Assembly: GCA_027587225.1 (NCBI GenBank)
Contig: JAPDDQ010000002.1
Span: 248,001-312,000, forward strand
Direction of reading: 5' to 3'
Length of the DNA stretch: 64,000 nt
Source: Solirubrobacter taibaiensis
GTDB taxonomy: Bacteria; Actinomycetota; Thermoleophilia; Solirubrobacterales; Solirubrobacteraceae
Below, in pieces: positions 24,468 through 35,215 of the stretch; the stretch's first letter is position 1, and each line of letters starts with the position of its first letter. The notes below the pieces were generated by a model. It saw nothing but the letters and a program-made list of their open reading frames with translations, had not been told where the DNA came from and searched no databases. Made by a program: the position numbers and the translations under genes.

Positions 24468-27200
24468 TTAGCGGACGCGATGCGTAGCGCACATCGCGAG
24501 CGCCCGGGAGATCGCGTCGGCCACCGGCAGCTCGCCGCCTTCACGCAGCGCCGCGGAGAACTCCGCCGCCCCGAGCGCCGCGCGCAGCTCGGCTTCGGCC
24601 GCGTCCACCCAGGCCTGCTCGTCCGACGGGACCGGCCGACCCGACACCGCCCGCAACGCCTCGGACGCGCCGAGCAGGTGGGCCCCGAGGCGCGCATCGC
24701 CCTGCCGGCCCGCGACGCGCGCGAGCGTGTCCAGGCACTCGGTCAAGCCCGGCCCGTCGAGCAGGTCGCGCGAGATCTCCAGCGCCTCGTGCATCAATCC
24801 CAGCGCTGGGCCCGGCTCGCGCGCAGGGTCGGACAGCAGCAGCCGTGCGAGCGTCCGCAGGACCGAGGCGACGAGGGTGACGTCGTCCATGCGGCGCGCG
24901 GCCTCGACGCTCTCGGTGAGCAGTTCGATCGCCCGGTCGTGCTGCCCGGCGCCCGCGTGCGCGATCCCCAGGTTCTGGAGCGAAAGGGTGAGTCCGCGAG
25001 CGTTGTCGACCGAGCGGGCGTAGGCCACCGCGCCCTCGTACCGCTTGATCGCCTCGTCGTAGTCGAACGCGAACAGGGCGAGCGTGCCCAGGTTGCTCTC
25101 CACGAACGCCGCCCGGTAATGCTCGCCGAGTTCGCGCGCCAGCTCCAGGCTCGCCTCGAAGTAGCCCTTGGCCGCCGCGAAATCGCCCGCGTCCCCGGCG
25201 AGCGCACCCGCGCCGTTGAGCGCGCGCTGGCGCAGGGCCGGCGGTCCGCCCGGCGCGCCGAGCGCCGCCGCCAGCGCTTCGCGGCCCTCGGCGATCGTGC
25301 TGCGTCGCTCCCAGTAGCGCCACACGTTGGCGCACAACTCGAGCGCGACCGCCGCGTCCCCGTCGCTCACCGCGAACTCGATGGCGGTCCGCACGTTCTC
25401 GCGCTCGGCGTCCAGCCGGTCCAGCCACACGCGACTGTCGGCGCCGTCGATGTCCTGCTCGGCGGTGGCGAACCGCTCGGCGAAGTGGCGCGCGTGCGCC
25501 CGCCGCGCCGCGTCCAGCGCACCCGACGCCTCCAGCCGGTCGAGCGCGAACTCGCGGACGGTCTCGAGCATGCCCAGCCGTCCCGCGGCACCTTGCACGA
25601 GGCTGTGATCCACGAGCGCCGCGACCGCGTCCAGCGCGTCGAGCCCGCACACCGCCTCCGCCGCTTCGAGCGTGAAGCCGCCGGTGAACACACCGAGGCG
25701 ATCGAACGTCGCGCGCGCGGCGGGGTCCAGCAGGTCGTAGCTCCAGCCGATCGCGGCCCGCAGCGTCTGCTGGCGGGGCGGCGCGTCGCGCGGGCCGGAG
25801 CTCAGCAGGTCCAGCCGGCGCGAGAGGCGCTCGAGGATCGCGGCGGGGGACAGGACCTTGGTCCGGGCGGCAGCGAGCTCGATCGCGAGCGGCAGCCCGT
25901 CCAGGCGCGCGCAGATCTGCCCGATCGCGTCATCGGCGGGCCCGAACGCGATCCGCGGGTCCAGCGCCCGCGCGCGCTCCACGAACAGCTCGGCCGAGGG
26001 CGCGCTCGCGAGCGGCGGCACGGCCAGTTCGTGCTCGCCCTTGATCCGCAGCGCCGCGCGGCTCGTGACCAGCAGCTTCGACCGGGGTGAGCTCGCCAGC
26101 ACGCGGCTCAGCTCCGGCGCGGCGTCCAAGAGCTGCTCGAAGTTGTCGATCACCAGCAGCAGCTCGGTGGCAGACAGGTCCTCGCCCGCCGCCTGCGCGA
26201 TCTCCGCGCCCACCAGACCCGGATCGTCGAGCGCCGCCAGCGGGACGAAGACCGCCCCGTCCGCGAACTGGGGCGCGAGCCGGTGCGCGAGCTCCAGCGC
26301 CAGCCGCGACTTGCCGATCCCGCCCGGCCCGGTCAGCGTCACGAGCCGCACCCGCGGCTCCGCCAACCGCTCCGCCGCGGCCTCCAGATCGGCCTCCCGC
26401 CCCAGCAGCGGCGTCGGCGGATGCGGCAACGCCGGAGCCTTAAGGGAAGGTAAAGGGTCTGACCCTTTAAGTTCGAGCGACGGGTCGTGGGAGAGGATCG
26501 CGGCCTCCAGGCGCTGGAGGGCGGGGGAAGGGTCGAGGCCCAGGTCCTCGATCAGGACCTCGCGGGCGCGCTGGTAGGCGTCGAGCGCCTCGGCCTGGCG
26601 GCCGGCGCGGTAGAGGGCGAGCATCCGCTGCTCGTGCAGGCGCTCGCGGTACGGGTGATCGCCGGTCAGCGCCTCGAGCTCGGGGACGAGCGCGGTGTGG
26701 CGGCCGAGCGCGAGGTCGTGCCCGATCCGCTGCTCGAGCGCGTCCAGGCGGGCGTTCTCGATCCGGTCGGCCTCGACCGCCGCCGGGCCGAGCAGCATCG
26801 CGTCGGCCAGCGGTGGCCCGCGGAATAGCGCGAGGGCCTCCCGCAACGACTCGGCGGCCCGCTCGGGCGCTTCGGCCCGGGCGCGGGCGACGAGCGCCTC
26901 GAAGTGGGCGAGGTCGAACGCCTCCGGCTCGAGCGTGATCGCGTAGCCCGTCGGCCGGGTGCGGATCACGTCCGGCCCGAGCGCGCGCCGGAGCTGAGAG
27001 ATGTGGACCTGGACCGACTTGACGGCGGTGGCCGGCGGGTGCTCGCCCCACAGCGCGTCGATGAGGCGGTCGATCGCGACCGTGTCCTGGCGGTGCGCGA
27101 GCAGCAGCGCGGCCAGCAACGAACGCTGGCGGGGAGCGTTCAGCACGACCAACCCGGCCGGGCCTTCGACGCGCAGCGGTCCGAGAATCCCGAACCGCAT
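24468..27200 (-). CDS. AfsR-like regulator: wHTH-BTAD-NB-ARC-TPR (SARP 2)
   Basis: A 910-residue paralogue of SARP 1 with the same order: winged helix ([27 protein letters not shown]), BTAD ([18 protein letters not shown]), ATPase with P-loop [16 protein letters not shown] and [17 protein letters not shown], then TPR helices. I start it at ATG 27200, the exact homologue of the SARP 1 start; the longer open frame upstream runs through the helicase terminator and is not homologous. Two CTTTGCC heptamers lie ten bases before the start. Residues about 244-250 come from a palindromic repeat in the BTAD/ATPase linker, as in SARP 1. The two regulators bracket the micropeptide pair and converge on it from the right. 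Confidence 0.92.
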   Translation of the reverse strand: MRFGILGPLRVEGPAGLVVLNAPRQRSLLAALLLAHRQDTVAIDRLIDALWGEHPPATAVKSVQVHISQLRRALGPDVIRTRPTGYAITLEPEAFDLAHFEALVARARAEAPERAAESLREALALFRGPPLADAMLLGPAAVEADRIENARLDALEQRIGHDLALGRHTALVPELEALTGDHPYRERLHEQRMLALYRAGRQAEALDAYQRAREVLIEDLGLDPSPALQRLEAAILSHDPSLELKGSDPLPSLKAPALPHPPTPLLGREADLEAAAERLAEPRVRLVTLTGPGGIGKSRLALELAHRLAPQFADGAVFVPLAALDDPGLVGAEIAQAAGEDLSATELLLVIDNFEQLLDAAPELSRVLASSPRSKLLVTSRAALRIKGEHELAVPPLASAPSAELFVERARALDPRIAFGPADDAIGQICARLDGLPLAIELAAARTKVLSPAAILERLSRRLDLLSSGPRDAPPRQQTLRAAIGWSYDLLDPAARATFDRLGVFTGGFTLEAAEAVCGLDALDAVAALVDHSLVQGAAGRLGMLETVREFALDRLEASGALDAARRAHARHFAERFATAEQDIDGADSRVWLDRLDAERENVRTAIEFAVSDGDAAVALELCANVWRYWERRSTIAEGREALAAALGAPGGPPALRQRALNGAGALAGDAGDFAAAKGYFEASLELARELGEHYRAAFVESNLGTLALFAFDYDEAIKRYEGAVAYARSVDNARGLTLSLQNLGIAHAGAGQHDRAIELLTESVEAARRMDDVTLVASVLRTLARLLLSDPAREPGPALGLMHEALEISRDLLDGPGLTECLDTLARVAGRQGDARLGAHLLGASEALRAVSGRPVPSDEQAWVDAAEAELRAALGAAEFSAALREGGELPVADAISRALAMCATHRVR
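26451..26469. repeat. Palindromic repeat copy 4, inside SARP 2
   Basis: TAAAGGGTC-T-GACCCTTTA, a perfect 9-bp stem with a one-base centre at 26460. Translated as LKGSDPL in the linker of SARP 2, at the position equivalent to copy 3. Confidence 0.88.
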
Positions 27201-27209
27201 CACGTGCGG

Positions 27210-27227
27210 CTTTGCCGAGCCTTTGCC
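27210..27227 (+). promoter_or_regulatory. Heptamer direct repeat upstream of SARP 2 (site C)
   Basis: Two exact CTTTGCC heptamers (27210-27216, 27221-27227) with 11-base period, ten bases from the SARP 2 start codon. The arrangement copies site A at SARP 1. No micropeptide frame follows on the plus strand, so here the site most likely serves autoregulation of SARP 2, or is the remnant of a lost peptide promoter. Confidence 0.65.
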
Positions 27228-27294
27228 ACGCGACTCGATCCTACTGCCCGTAACGCTTCTTGCGCCGGGCATGGTCGCCGTGGCGCGGGAACAG

Positions 27295-27323
27295 CGGCGG
27301 CCCGCTGCCCGAGCGGGCCGCCG
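27295..27323 (-). terminator. Terminator of hrpA
   Basis: A 12-bp GC-rich stem (CGGCGGCCCGCT and complement) with a 5-base loop, starting three bases after the helicase stop codon on the minus strand. There is no clear U-tract. It separates hrpA from SARP 2. Confidence 0.75.
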
Positions 27324-27325
27324 TG

Positions 27326-30300
27326 TTACACCTCGCCGAGGATCCGCCGGATCTTGCGTGCGGTGGGCTGGCCCTTGGGGCCGAGCGCCTGGGCGAACTG
27401 CGTCATCCGCAGCTCCTCGAGCAGCCACGGCACCTCCGCGAGCTCGCCCTCGGGCCGTCCGGCCACCTGCGCGCGCAGCACGTTGTCGTACAGGCGCTCG
27501 AGCTCGTTGATGCCGGCCATCCGGTCGCGGTCGACGGCAGCGTTCTTCGTCAGCCGCTGCAGCCGCCACTCCGCGCCGCGCAGGTAGCGCTCGATGTCGG
27601 CCAGCCGGTGCGCGCCGGTCGGCGTGATGAAGCCGGGGAAGACGAGCCGGCCGAGCTGTTGCGCGACGTCACGGCGCACCGGGTCGAACGCGGCGCCGTG
27701 CAGCTTGTCGAGCTCGGCGCGCACGTCGCGCGCGGCCTGGATGATCTTCACCACGGCGGAGACGATGCGCACGGTCTCGTCCCCGGCGTGCCCGGCGACG
27801 AACTGGCGCACCTGTTCGAAGCTGTCGCCGTCGTACACCGGGCCGCCGGCGCGGTCCAGCAACGTGGCGATCGCGGCGCTCGCGGCGTCCTCGAGCACGG
27901 CCCGCGGGGACCCGTGCGGTGCTTCGATCAACACGAGCTGCGCGGCGTTGCCCAGCTTGGAGCTCTGGTACTGGCGCAGCGGCGAGGGGATCGTCAGCGC
28001 CAGCAGCTTGCGCGTCCCGGCGCGCATGTGCAGCGCCTGCGCCTCGGCGCTCTCCAGCGCCCGCACGCCGACCGTCTCGCCCTCGTCGACCAGTGACGGG
28101 TACGCGCGCACGGTCTGGTTGGTGCCCGGCAACGCGACGACCTTCGGGATCTTCCCGAACGTCCAGCTCGTCTGACCCGTGCTCTCGAGCTTCTTGGTCG
28201 CGGCGGCCAGCGCGCGCCGCAGCGACGGTCGGACCTTCTCGCGCAGCGCCGTCAGATCCTGCCCCGCGGCCACGACCTTGCCCTCTTCGTCCTCGATCGA
28301 GAACGTCATCTTCAGGTACACGGGCAGGCGGGAGAGATCCCAGGCGCTTGCCGGGATGCGCACGCCGCGCTGGGCCTCGATCTCGACGGCGAGCGCTTCC
28401 AGCAGCGGGGCGCTCCGCGGCTGCAGGCGCTTGAGCACGCTGTCCGCCACCTCGGGCACCGGGATGAGCTGCTTGCGGATGTCCTTCGGCAGCGACCGGA
28501 TCAGGGCCTCGACGAGCTCCGGGCGCATCGCCGGGACCAGCCACTCGAACCCCGCCGAGCTCAGCCCCATCAGCCGCTTGAGCGGTACGTGGACGGTCAC
28601 GCCGTCGTGCGCGGAGCCGGGCTCGAAGCGATAGCTCAGCTGCAGCTCCAGCTCACCCTGGCGCCAGACGTCCGGCCGCCCGGCGACGTCTTCGGCCGCC
28701 CGCGGGTTGATCAGCAGCTCGCGCGTGAACGAGAGCAGGTCCGGGCGCATGCGGCGCTCGTCGCGCCACCAGCGGTCGAAGTGGCGGCCGGAGATGACGG
28801 TCTCCGGCACGCGCGCGGCGTAGAAGTCGTAGAGCGTCTGGTCGTCCACGAGGATGTCGCGCCGGCGCGCGCGCTCCTCGAGTGCCCGGATCTCCTCGAC
28901 CAGGGCCTCGTTCTCGGCGACGAAGTGATGGCGCGTGTCCCACTCGCCCTCCACCAGCGCGCGGCGGATGAACAGGTCACGCGAGAGCTCCGGGTCGATC
29001 TGCCCGTAGCCCACGACGCGGCCGGCGACGATCGGCATCCCGTAGAGCGTCGCCCGCTCGGTGGCGACGACCTGCGCCCGCTTGCGGTCCCAGCGCGGGT
29101 TCTCGAACGTGCGCTTGAGCAGGTGCCCGGCGAGCGGCTCCACCCAGCGCGGGTCGATCCGCGCCGCGGTCCGGCCCCACAGGCGCGAGGTCTCGACGAG
29201 CTCGGAGACCATCACCCACGCCGGCTGGCCCTTCACGCCCGAGCCCGGCCAGAGCGCGAACCGCGCGTTGCGCGCGCCCACGTACTCGCGCCGCCCGGCG
29301 TCCTTGAGCCCCAGATGGGACAACAGCCCGGAGAGGATCGCCTGGTGGATCTGCTCCGGCTCGGCCGGGGTGTGGGTGCTCTTGATCCCGACGCCCTTGG
29401 CGGCTTGGCGGATCTGCCCGACGAGGTCCTGCCATTCGCGGATGCGCAGGTAGTGCAGGAACTCGCCCTTGGACTGCTTGCGGAACTGGTTCGCCGACAG
29501 CTCCGCGCGCTGCTCGTGCAGGTAGCGCCACAGGTTCCAGTAGGCGAGGAAATCGGAGTTCTCGTCCGCGTGGCGCGCGTGCGCCTGGTCGGCCTGGGCC
29601 TGCTGGTCGGCGGGCCGTTCGCGCACGTCCTGGATCGAGAGCGCGGCGGCGATCACGATCACCTCTTCCACGCAGTCGAGCCCGGCGGCCTCGAGCACCA
29701 TCCGGCCCATCCGCGGGTCGATCGGCAGCGCGGCGAGCCGGCGCCCGACCTGCGTGAGGATGCGGCCGGTCTCGTCGAGCGCGCCCAGCTCCTGCAGCAG
29801 CGCGATGCCGTCGCGCACCTGACGGCGGTCCGGCGGGTCCAGGAACGGGAAGTCCTCGATGTCGCCGAGGTCGATCGCCGCCATCTGCAGGATCACCGCG
29901 GCCAGGCTCGTGCGCAGGATCTCGGGGTCGGTGAAGCGCGGGCGCTCGTCGAAGTTCTCCTCGCTGAAGAGCCGGATCGCGATGCCGTCGGCGACGCGGC
30001 CGCAGCGGCCCTTGCGCTGGTCGGCGGACGCCTGCGAGATCGCCTCGATCGGCAGTCGCTGCACCTTCAGACGCGCGCTGTAGCGCGAGATCCGGGCCGT
30101 GCCGGGATCCACGACGTAGCGGATGCCGGGCACGGTCAGCGACGTCTCGGCCACGTTGGTGGCGAGCACCACGCGCCGGCCCTTGTGCGGTTTCCACACG
30201 CGTTGCTGCGCGGCCGTGGACTGGCGCGCGAACAGCGGCAGGATCTCGACGCCGTTGAACCGGCCCTCGAGTGCTTCCGCGGTGTCGCGGATCTCGCGCT

Positions 30301-31144
30301 CACCGGACAGGAACACGAGGATGTCGCCCGGCGGCTCGCGCAGCAGCTCGTCGACCGCGTCGCCGATGGCGTCGGTCTGGTCGGCGTCCTCCTCCGACTC
30401 GCGGTAGCGGACCTCGACCGGGTACGTGCGCCCGCTCACCTCGATGATCGGCGCGTCGTCGAAGTGCTTGGCGAACCGCTCCGGGTCGATCGTCGCGGAC
30501 GTGATGATCACCTTCAGGTCCGGCCGTCGCGGCAGCAGCCGTTTGAGATAGCCGAGCAGGAAGTCGATGTTCAGCGACCGCTCGTGCGCCTCGTCGACGA
30601 TGATCGTGTCGTAGCGGCGCAGCAGCCGGTCGTTCTGGATCTCGGCCAGCAGCAGGCCGTCCGTGCACAACCGCAGCAGCGTGTTCTCGCCGGACTTGTC
30701 GGAGAACCGCACCGCGTAGCCGACCGCAGAGCCCAGCGGGACCTTCAGCTCGTCGGCGATCCGTTCCGCGACCGTGCGCGCCGCCAGCCGCCGCGGCTGC
30801 GTGTGCGCGATCGCCCCGCGCACGCCCCGGCCCAGCTCCAGGCAGATCTTGGGCAGCTGCGTCGTCTTGCCCGAGCCGGTCTCGCCCGCGACGATCACGA
30901 CCTGGTGGTCGCGGATCGCGTTCAAGAGGTCCTCGCGCCGGGCGGAGACCGGCAGCTCCTCGGGGTAGGAGACGGGCGGGACGGCGGCGCGGCGCTGCTC
31001 GAACCGGAGGACGGCCTTCGCGATGTCGGCGTCGAGCCGTGCGAGACCCTTCTCGTCCCCCTCGGCCAGACGCTTGAAGCGTTGCTCGAGGCGGAACTCG
31101 TCCTGGATCGTCAGCTCGGGGAGGCGCGCCTGCAGCACGCTCAC
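27326..31144 (-). CDS. hrpA: ATP-dependent RNA helicase HrpA (DEAH box)
   Basis: A 1272-residue DEAH-box helicase of full HrpA length. Motifs in order: [14 protein letters not shown] (around 93-105), Ia QPRRLAA, II DEAH ([10 protein letters not shown]), [38 protein letters not shown]. Helicase-associated and OB regions follow, and the long DUF3418-type C-terminus typical of HrpA makes up the last half. HrpA unwinds RNA and in other bacteria rescues stalled or collided ribosomes; it acts in the cytoplasm. It starts at ATG 31144, five bases after the M48 protease stop, so the two may be cotranscribed, and a strong hairpin follows it. Confidence 0.94.
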   Translation of the reverse strand: MSVLQARLPELTIQDEFRLEQRFKRLAEGDEKGLARLDADIAKAVLRFEQRRAAVPPVSYPEELPVSARREDLLNAIRDHQVVIVAGETGSGKTTQLPKICLELGRGVRGAIAHTQPRRLAARTVAERIADELKVPLGSAVGYAVRFSDKSGENTLLRLCTDGLLLAEIQNDRLLRRYDTIIVDEAHERSLNIDFLLGYLKRLLPRRPDLKVIITSATIDPERFAKHFDDAPIIEVSGRTYPVEVRYRESEEDADQTDAIGDAVDELLREPPGDILVFLSGEREIRDTAEALEGRFNGVEILPLFARQSTAAQQRVWKPHKGRRVVLATNVAETSLTVPGIRYVVDPGTARISRYSARLKVQRLPIEAISQASADQRKGRCGRVADGIAIRLFSEENFDERPRFTDPEILRTSLAAVILQMAAIDLGDIEDFPFLDPPDRRQVRDGIALLQELGALDETGRILTQVGRRLAALPIDPRMGRMVLEAAGLDCVEEVIVIAAALSIQDVRERPADQQAQADQAHARHADENSDFLAYWNLWRYLHEQRAELSANQFRKQSKGEFLHYLRIREWQDLVGQIRQAAKGVGIKSTHTPAEPEQIHQAILSGLLSHLGLKDAGRREYVGARNARFALWPGSGVKGQPAWVMVSELVETSRLWGRTAARIDPRWVEPLAGHLLKRTFENPRWDRKRAQVVATERATLYGMPIVAGRVVGYGQIDPELSRDLFIRRALVEGEWDTRHHFVAENEALVEEIRALEERARRRDILVDDQTLYDFYAARVPETVISGRHFDRWWRDERRMRPDLLSFTRELLINPRAAEDVAGRPDVWRQGELELQLSYRFEPGSAHDGVTVHVPLKRLMGLSSAGFEWLVPAMRPELVEALIRSLPKDIRKQLIPVPEVADSVLKRLQPRSAPLLEALAVEIEAQRGVRIPASAWDLSRLPVYLKMTFSIEDEEGKVVAAGQDLTALREKVRPSLRRALAAATKKLESTGQTSWTFGKIPKVVALPGTNQTVRAYPSLVDEGETVGVRALESAEAQALHMRAGTRKLLALTIPSPLRQYQSSKLGNAAQLVLIEAPHGSPRAVLEDAASAAIATLLDRAGGPVYDGDSFEQVRQFVAGHAGDETVRIVSAVVKIIQAARDVRAELDKLHGAAFDPVRRDVAQQLGRLVFPGFITPTGAHRLADIERYLRGAEWRLQRLTKNAAVDRDRMAGINELERLYDNVLRAQVAGRPEGELAEVPWLLEELRMTQFAQALGPKGQPTARKIRRILGEV

Positions 31145-31149
31145 TTACG

Positions 31150-32016
31150 TTATCCGCGTTGGAGCGAGCGCTCGAGCCGCTCGAGGCGCTCGATCCGCGC
31201 CGCCAGCGGCGGATGCGTGGCCGGCAGCAGGAACTGCTGGGTGTCACGCGCGGGGAGGAGGTGGAAGGCGTCGCCGACCGCCGCCGCGCGCAGGTCCTTC
31301 TGCGGGATCGCGACGAGCCCCGCGCTCACCTTCATCAGCGCCGAGGCCAACGCCGCCGGGTTGCCCGTCATCCGCACCGCTGCGGCGTCGGCGGCGAACT
31401 CGCGGTACCGGGACAGGCCGCGGCCACCGACGGTGCCGACCCAGCCGATCGCGACCGCCGTCGCCCCGCCGAGCAGCAGCGGCCACCAGCCCTGGCTCGC
31501 AACCCGGACACCGCCCGACAGCAGCGCTTCCCCGGGGGCGGCCACCACCGTCATGACCGCCGCGTCGCGGTTGGCGATGTGCGCCAGCTCGTGGGCGATC
31601 ACGGCCTCGAGCTCATGCGGCTCCAGCAGGTCGAGCAAGCCGACCGTCAGGTGCAGACGAAAGCCACCGCGCGTGGTGCCCTCGACCCAGCTGTTGGGCA
31701 TCGACTGGCGGTCGAGCATGAGCGTCGGCTTGGCGAGGTCGGCCACCACGCACAAGCGCTCGACGGCCGCGTGCAGGTCCGGCGCCTCCGCCGGCGAGAT
31801 GCGGCGACCCCGCGATGAAGCCGCGACTCGCTCGCGGAGCACGGCGCAGACACCGACGCCGAGTGAGAGTGCGACGACCCCCTGGACCTTCCAGTCGGCG
31901 AACCAGAACACCGCGACCAGGGCGGCGGCGACCACGATCGGCGTGATCAGGCCGACCGCCACCATCCGGACTACCAGCCCGAGGTCGGCGGGGAAGAGGT
32001 CGCGGCGCGACTTCAT
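31150..32016 (-). CDS. M48-family membrane metalloprotease (HtpX-like)
   Basis: A 288-residue M48 protease. Two hydrophobic segments near residues 13-35 and 40-60 anchor it. The zinc site is VIAHELAHIANRDAAV (HELAH near residue 137), followed by the downstream Glu in the FAADAAAVRMTGNP helix. HtpX-type enzymes cleave misfolded membrane proteins at the cytoplasmic face. The sequence ends with LERLERSL, a possible short coiled region. It lies directly upstream of hrpA on the same strand and downstream of the glycosyltransferase remnant. Confidence 0.88.
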   Translation of the reverse strand: MKSRRDLFPADLGLVVRMVAVGLITPIVVAAALVAVFWFADWKVQGVVALSLGVGVCAVLRERVAASSRGRRISPAEAPDLHAAVERLCVVADLAKPTLMLDRQSMPNSWVEGTTRGGFRLHLTVGLLDLLEPHELEAVIAHELAHIANRDAAVMTVVAAPGEALLSGGVRVASQGWWPLLLGGATAVAIGWVGTVGGRGLSRYREFAADAAAVRMTGNPAALASALMKVSAGLVAIPQKDLRAAAVGDAFHLLPARDTQQFLLPATHPPLAARIERLERLERSLQRG

Positions 32017-32040
32017 CCCCTCAAGTATTGCGCTTCGCGC

Positions 32041-32768
32041 TCAGTTTGTCCCGGTCTCCTGGCGCGTCCGCGGGATGTGCCACGTGACCGGGCCGCTCGG
32101 CCGCCGCAGGGCGCCGGGGAGCGTCCCGCGCACGGCGGCCGCCGAGAGGAGCACCCAGTAGATCAGCGGGTACAGCGGCAGCCACAACACCGAGCGCCAG
32201 ATCCGCGTGTCGTAGCGACGGTCGAGGAGCACGCCGATGAGCGCCTGGCTCAGGTCCACGAACGCGATCACCATGCCCCAGTACGCGATGACGGGGTTCG
32301 CGCCGTCGCGCGGCGCGAAGATCCACACGACCGTGAGGACGATCAGCAGGTGCGACCACAGCACCGACGCCGCGGCCTCCAGCCAGGTCGCCGCGAGCCG
32401 GCGCCGTGACCAGCTCGCCGGTGTGTTGCCGAACCGCCGCAGCACCTGGCCCATCCCGCGGGCCCAGCGCGTGGGTCATCAGCCGCCCCCACGTGGTCTG
32501 AGCGCGGCCGTCTTGCCGCCGTTGTCCTCCAGCACGACCAGGTCGAAGTGGGGATCGTCGGTGTTTTCGCCCACGTACTCCGCGGTCCGGTCCGTAGAGC
32601 CGTCGTCGACGATGAGCACCTCGAGGTCCGGCCAGTCGAGGTCCATCACCGCTCGCCCTCGCGGAAGTAGCTGAACGCCGAGGCCCCGGCGATCCACAGC
32701 AGCGATCCGACGACCGGGTAGGTGCCGAGGAACACCGTCGCGATGAGGTACGGGAAGCTGTCGCTCAC
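32041..32768 (-). pseudogene. Decayed family-2 glycosyltransferase (PgaC/IcaA-like)
   Basis: Three pieces of one processive membrane glycosyltransferase lie in order on the minus strand but in different frames. Piece 1 (from GTG 32768) is an N-terminal membrane helix, PYLIATVFLGTYPVVGSLLW. Piece 2 (to 32479) holds the GT-A core DWPDLEVLIVDDGSTDRTAE and NGGKTAAL. Piece 3 (to 32041) starts at TRWARGMGQVLRRFG, the (Q)RRWARG-like motif, and ends with membrane helices WSHLLIVLTVVWIF and SVLWLPLYPLIYW. About 50 residues are missing between 1 and 2 and over 200, including the catalytic half, between 2 and 3. The gene is dead by deletion; the intact form would have made an exopolysaccharide. Confidence 0.85.
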
Positions 32769-32994
32769 GCGGCTCTCAGCCGACGCGCTCCGGCACGCGG
32801 CGCTCCTCGGCCTCCTGTTACCCGCTCTCGAACAACGTTTGCCTGTCCTGGCGCCTAGACGGTCGAACAGGGTGTTGAGCAACTTCTACGCCCTGTAGTT
32901 GCAGCGGCCCAGAGCGTGGACTACGGTCGCATCAGCGTTGGCGTGCACCGGGTCAGAAGCGCGCGCCGCGGCACTTACACGGAGGGATTTGTCC

Positions 32995-35166
32995 ATGAAG
33001 CACCTGTTCCGCGCGGCGACGGCGACAGCCGCCATTGCTGCGTTCGGCATCCTTGCCGGTCCTGCGACCGCGCAGACGCCAAAGCCGAGCTACTACGACG
33101 AGCTCGTCGGCAATCTCGACGCGGCCAACTCGTACGAGACCGTCCGTCACCTCGCCAATGACATCGGCGGGCGCTTCTCCGGCACGCGCCAGGAGGACCA
33201 GGCCGCCGACTGGCTCAAGCAGCAGATGGACGGGTTCGGGTATCAGACCAAGATCAACCAGTACCACGGGTCGGCGACGACTTCGTCGGCCGTGGTTCGC
33301 TCGCCGGACACCAAGCTGTATCCCGGTCCGACCTGGATCATGCGGGCCGCCGGCAACTCGCGGATGACCGGGTACGACACGCCGATCAGCGGCGAGGTCA
33401 TCTGGATCAACAACAGCGGTGCCAACGCCGCTGACTTCCCGGCTGCGACCACCGGCAAGATCGTGGCGATCAACAACGTCACGGGCGCGACGCTCAGCGC
33501 GGCGGTCGTCAAGGCTGCGGCAGCGGGCGCGATCGGCGTGATCAACATGGGCACCGGCTCGTCACCGCAGGGCGCGTTCACGCTCACCCCTGCGGCGACC
33601 ATCCCGGTGGTGTCCTCCGCCGACGTGCAGTCGGACACGATCAAGGAGCTGGTGTGCGCTCCGGGTCCTGACGGCTCGGTGTTCGCCCCGCACGCGGGCG
33701 GCACCGTCGGGCCGACGCAGAACGGCCCCTGGTGCGCCGAGCAGAAGAAGCTGACGCTGACGATCGCCACCGAGACCGTCACCGCCAACACGGCGGCCAC
33801 CGTCGACGCTCCCGGCCTGTCCACTCGCGCGGTCATCACCGCCGAGAAGCAGGCGATCAACGATGTCTTCGACACCGCGCCGATCGTCGGCATGGGTGGC
33901 CACATCGACTCGACGTTCGGCTCGCCGGGCGCGCATGACGACGCCACCGGCGAGGGCATCTGGCTCGAGGTCGCGCGCGTCATGCGCAACCTCGCGCTCG
34001 ACAAGGAGATCCGCTTCGGCGGCTTCGGCGGCGAGGAGCAGGGCCTGACCGGTTCCACCGCGTGGGGCAACGATCACCTCTACATCAGCTCCGACACCGA
34101 CAACAACCCGCTGACGTCGAACGTGGTCACCAATCCGCGTACGAAGAGCGCCGAGGCCACGCGCTACATCGGCCAGTGGCAGATGGACATGACCGGTACG
34201 ACGTTCGCTCCCGCCAAGCTGTGGGCGCTGACGGTCGACGGCCGGCCCAACCGCGTGACCGACGAGGCGTTCAAAGCCGCGCAGCGCAGCGGCATCACCA
34301 CCGGTGACGGCGGCTACTTCGATCAGTGCAAGCTGTCGCAGTCCGATCACGTGCCGTTCCACAACGCCGGCATCCCGGCGGCGCTGTTCATCCACCTCAA
34401 CTACATCAAGGCACCCAGCAAGGACTGCACGACCGGTACCGGCTCGAACTGCACGGGTTGCAGCTACAACATCGAGCCCGTCTACCACACGTCGCGTGAC
34501 GCGATGGACAACGTCTCGCAGTTCTACCTGCAGGAGCAGCTCGACGTCATCGGCGCCTCCTACATCTGGAACGCGCTGAACGGCGTCAACATCACGGCCA
34601 CCAACGCCGCCGGCGCCCCGGTCGCGGATGCGAACGTGACCGGCAACTGTGGTGACGGCGTGCGCCAGTTCGGCAAGACCGACGCCGCCGGCAAGATCGA
34701 GGTCCGCGTCCCGCACGTGACCTGCGACTTCCAGGTCGGCAACGGCGTGGCCAAGAACGTGGCCGTGTCCGGCGACATCAACCTGCCGCTGGTCGCGACG
34801 AGCACCGACGGCTCCGCCGGCGGCGCGGTCCCGGCCACGCTGGCCCTGACCCTGGGCGCGCCCGCCACGTTCGGCGCGTTCATCCCCGGCGTGCAGAACG
34901 ACTACACGGCGACCTCGACGGCGAACGTCATCTCGACCGCCGGTGACGCCGCCCTGACGGTGTCCGATCCCGGCCGCCTGATGAACGGCACGTTCTCGCT
35001 CGCCGAGCCGCTGCGCGTGTCCTTCTCGAAGTCCGCGTGGGACGCCCCGGTCTCCAACGACCAGGTCGCCATCACGTTCAAGCAGCTCATCAAGTCGACC
35101 GACCCGCTTCGCACGGGCGCGTACTCGAAGACGCTGACCTTCACCCTTTCCACCACGAACCCCTAG
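32995..35166 (+). CDS. Secreted M28 metallopeptidase with PA-type insert and C-terminal surface domain
   Basis: A 723-residue protein starting at ATG 32995, after GGAGGGA. Residues 1-26 are a Sec signal peptide (IAAFGILAGPATAQT). A protease-associated-like insert spans about 110-270, and the M28 catalytic domain includes GGHIDSTFGSPGAHDDATG (zinc His and Asp, around 302-314), GFGGEEQGLTGS (catalytic Glu pair), DMTGT and a late His. Such enzymes are aminopeptidases releasing N-terminal residues outside the cell. After a small CNA-like beta segment, the last 115 residues are the domain shared with the 11042 and 43195 proteins (ATFGAFIPGV, LRTGAYSKTLTFTLS). It is transcribed alone and converges on the ABC permease across a terminator. 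Confidence 0.9.
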   Translation: MKHLFRAATATAAIAAFGILAGPATAQTPKPSYYDELVGNLDAANSYETVRHLANDIGGRFSGTRQEDQAADWLKQQMDGFGYQTKINQYHGSATTSSAVVRSPDTKLYPGPTWIMRAAGNSRMTGYDTPISGEVIWINNSGANAADFPAATTGKIVAINNVTGATLSAAVVKAAAAGAIGVINMGTGSSPQGAFTLTPAATIPVVSSADVQSDTIKELVCAPGPDGSVFAPHAGGTVGPTQNGPWCAEQKKLTLTIATETVTANTAATVDAPGLSTRAVITAEKQAINDVFDTAPIVGMGGHIDSTFGSPGAHDDATGEGIWLEVARVMRNLALDKEIRFGGFGGEEQGLTGSTAWGNDHLYISSDTDNNPLTSNVVTNPRTKSAEATRYIGQWQMDMTGTTFAPAKLWALTVDGRPNRVTDEAFKAAQRSGITTGDGGYFDQCKLSQSDHVPFHNAGIPAALFIHLNYIKAPSKDCTTGTGSNCTGCSYNIEPVYHTSRDAMDNVSQFYLQEQLDVIGASYIWNALNGVNITATNAAGAPVADANVTGNCGDGVRQFGKTDAAGKIEVRVPHVTCDFQVGNGVAKNVAVSGDINLPLVATSTDGSAGGAVPATLALTLGAPATFGAFIPGVQNDYTATSTANVISTAGDAALTVSDPGRLMNGTFSLAEPLRVSFSKSAWDAPVSNDQVAITFKQLIKSTDPLRTGAYSKTLTFTLSTTNP

Positions 35167-35176
35167 GTGGATTTGC

Positions 35177-35205
35177 GGCCGGGGCGGCCCTCATCCGCCC
35201 CGGCC
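35177..35205. terminator. Bidirectional terminator
   Basis: A perfect 11-bp stem (GGCCGGGGCGG and complement) with a 7-base loop between the M28 stop (35166) and the stop of the converging ABC permease gene (35216). Confidence 0.8.
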
Positions 35206-35215
35206 ACGGCTTTGC

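Noticed and set aside
27228-27330. A third micropeptide gene downstream of site C
   Set aside because: The only start (ATG 27271) gives an Arg/Ala-rich frame running into the helicase, with no GFKF-like octads.
27201-27569. N-terminal extension of SARP 2
   Set aside because: It crosses the hrpA terminator and stop and is Arg/Ala-rich; ATG 27200 aligns exactly with the SARP 1 start.
28589-32161. A 1190-codon plus-strand frame
   Set aside because: Antisense to hrpA and the M48 gene, both of which have complete catalytic motifs; the plus-strand product has no domain-like pattern.
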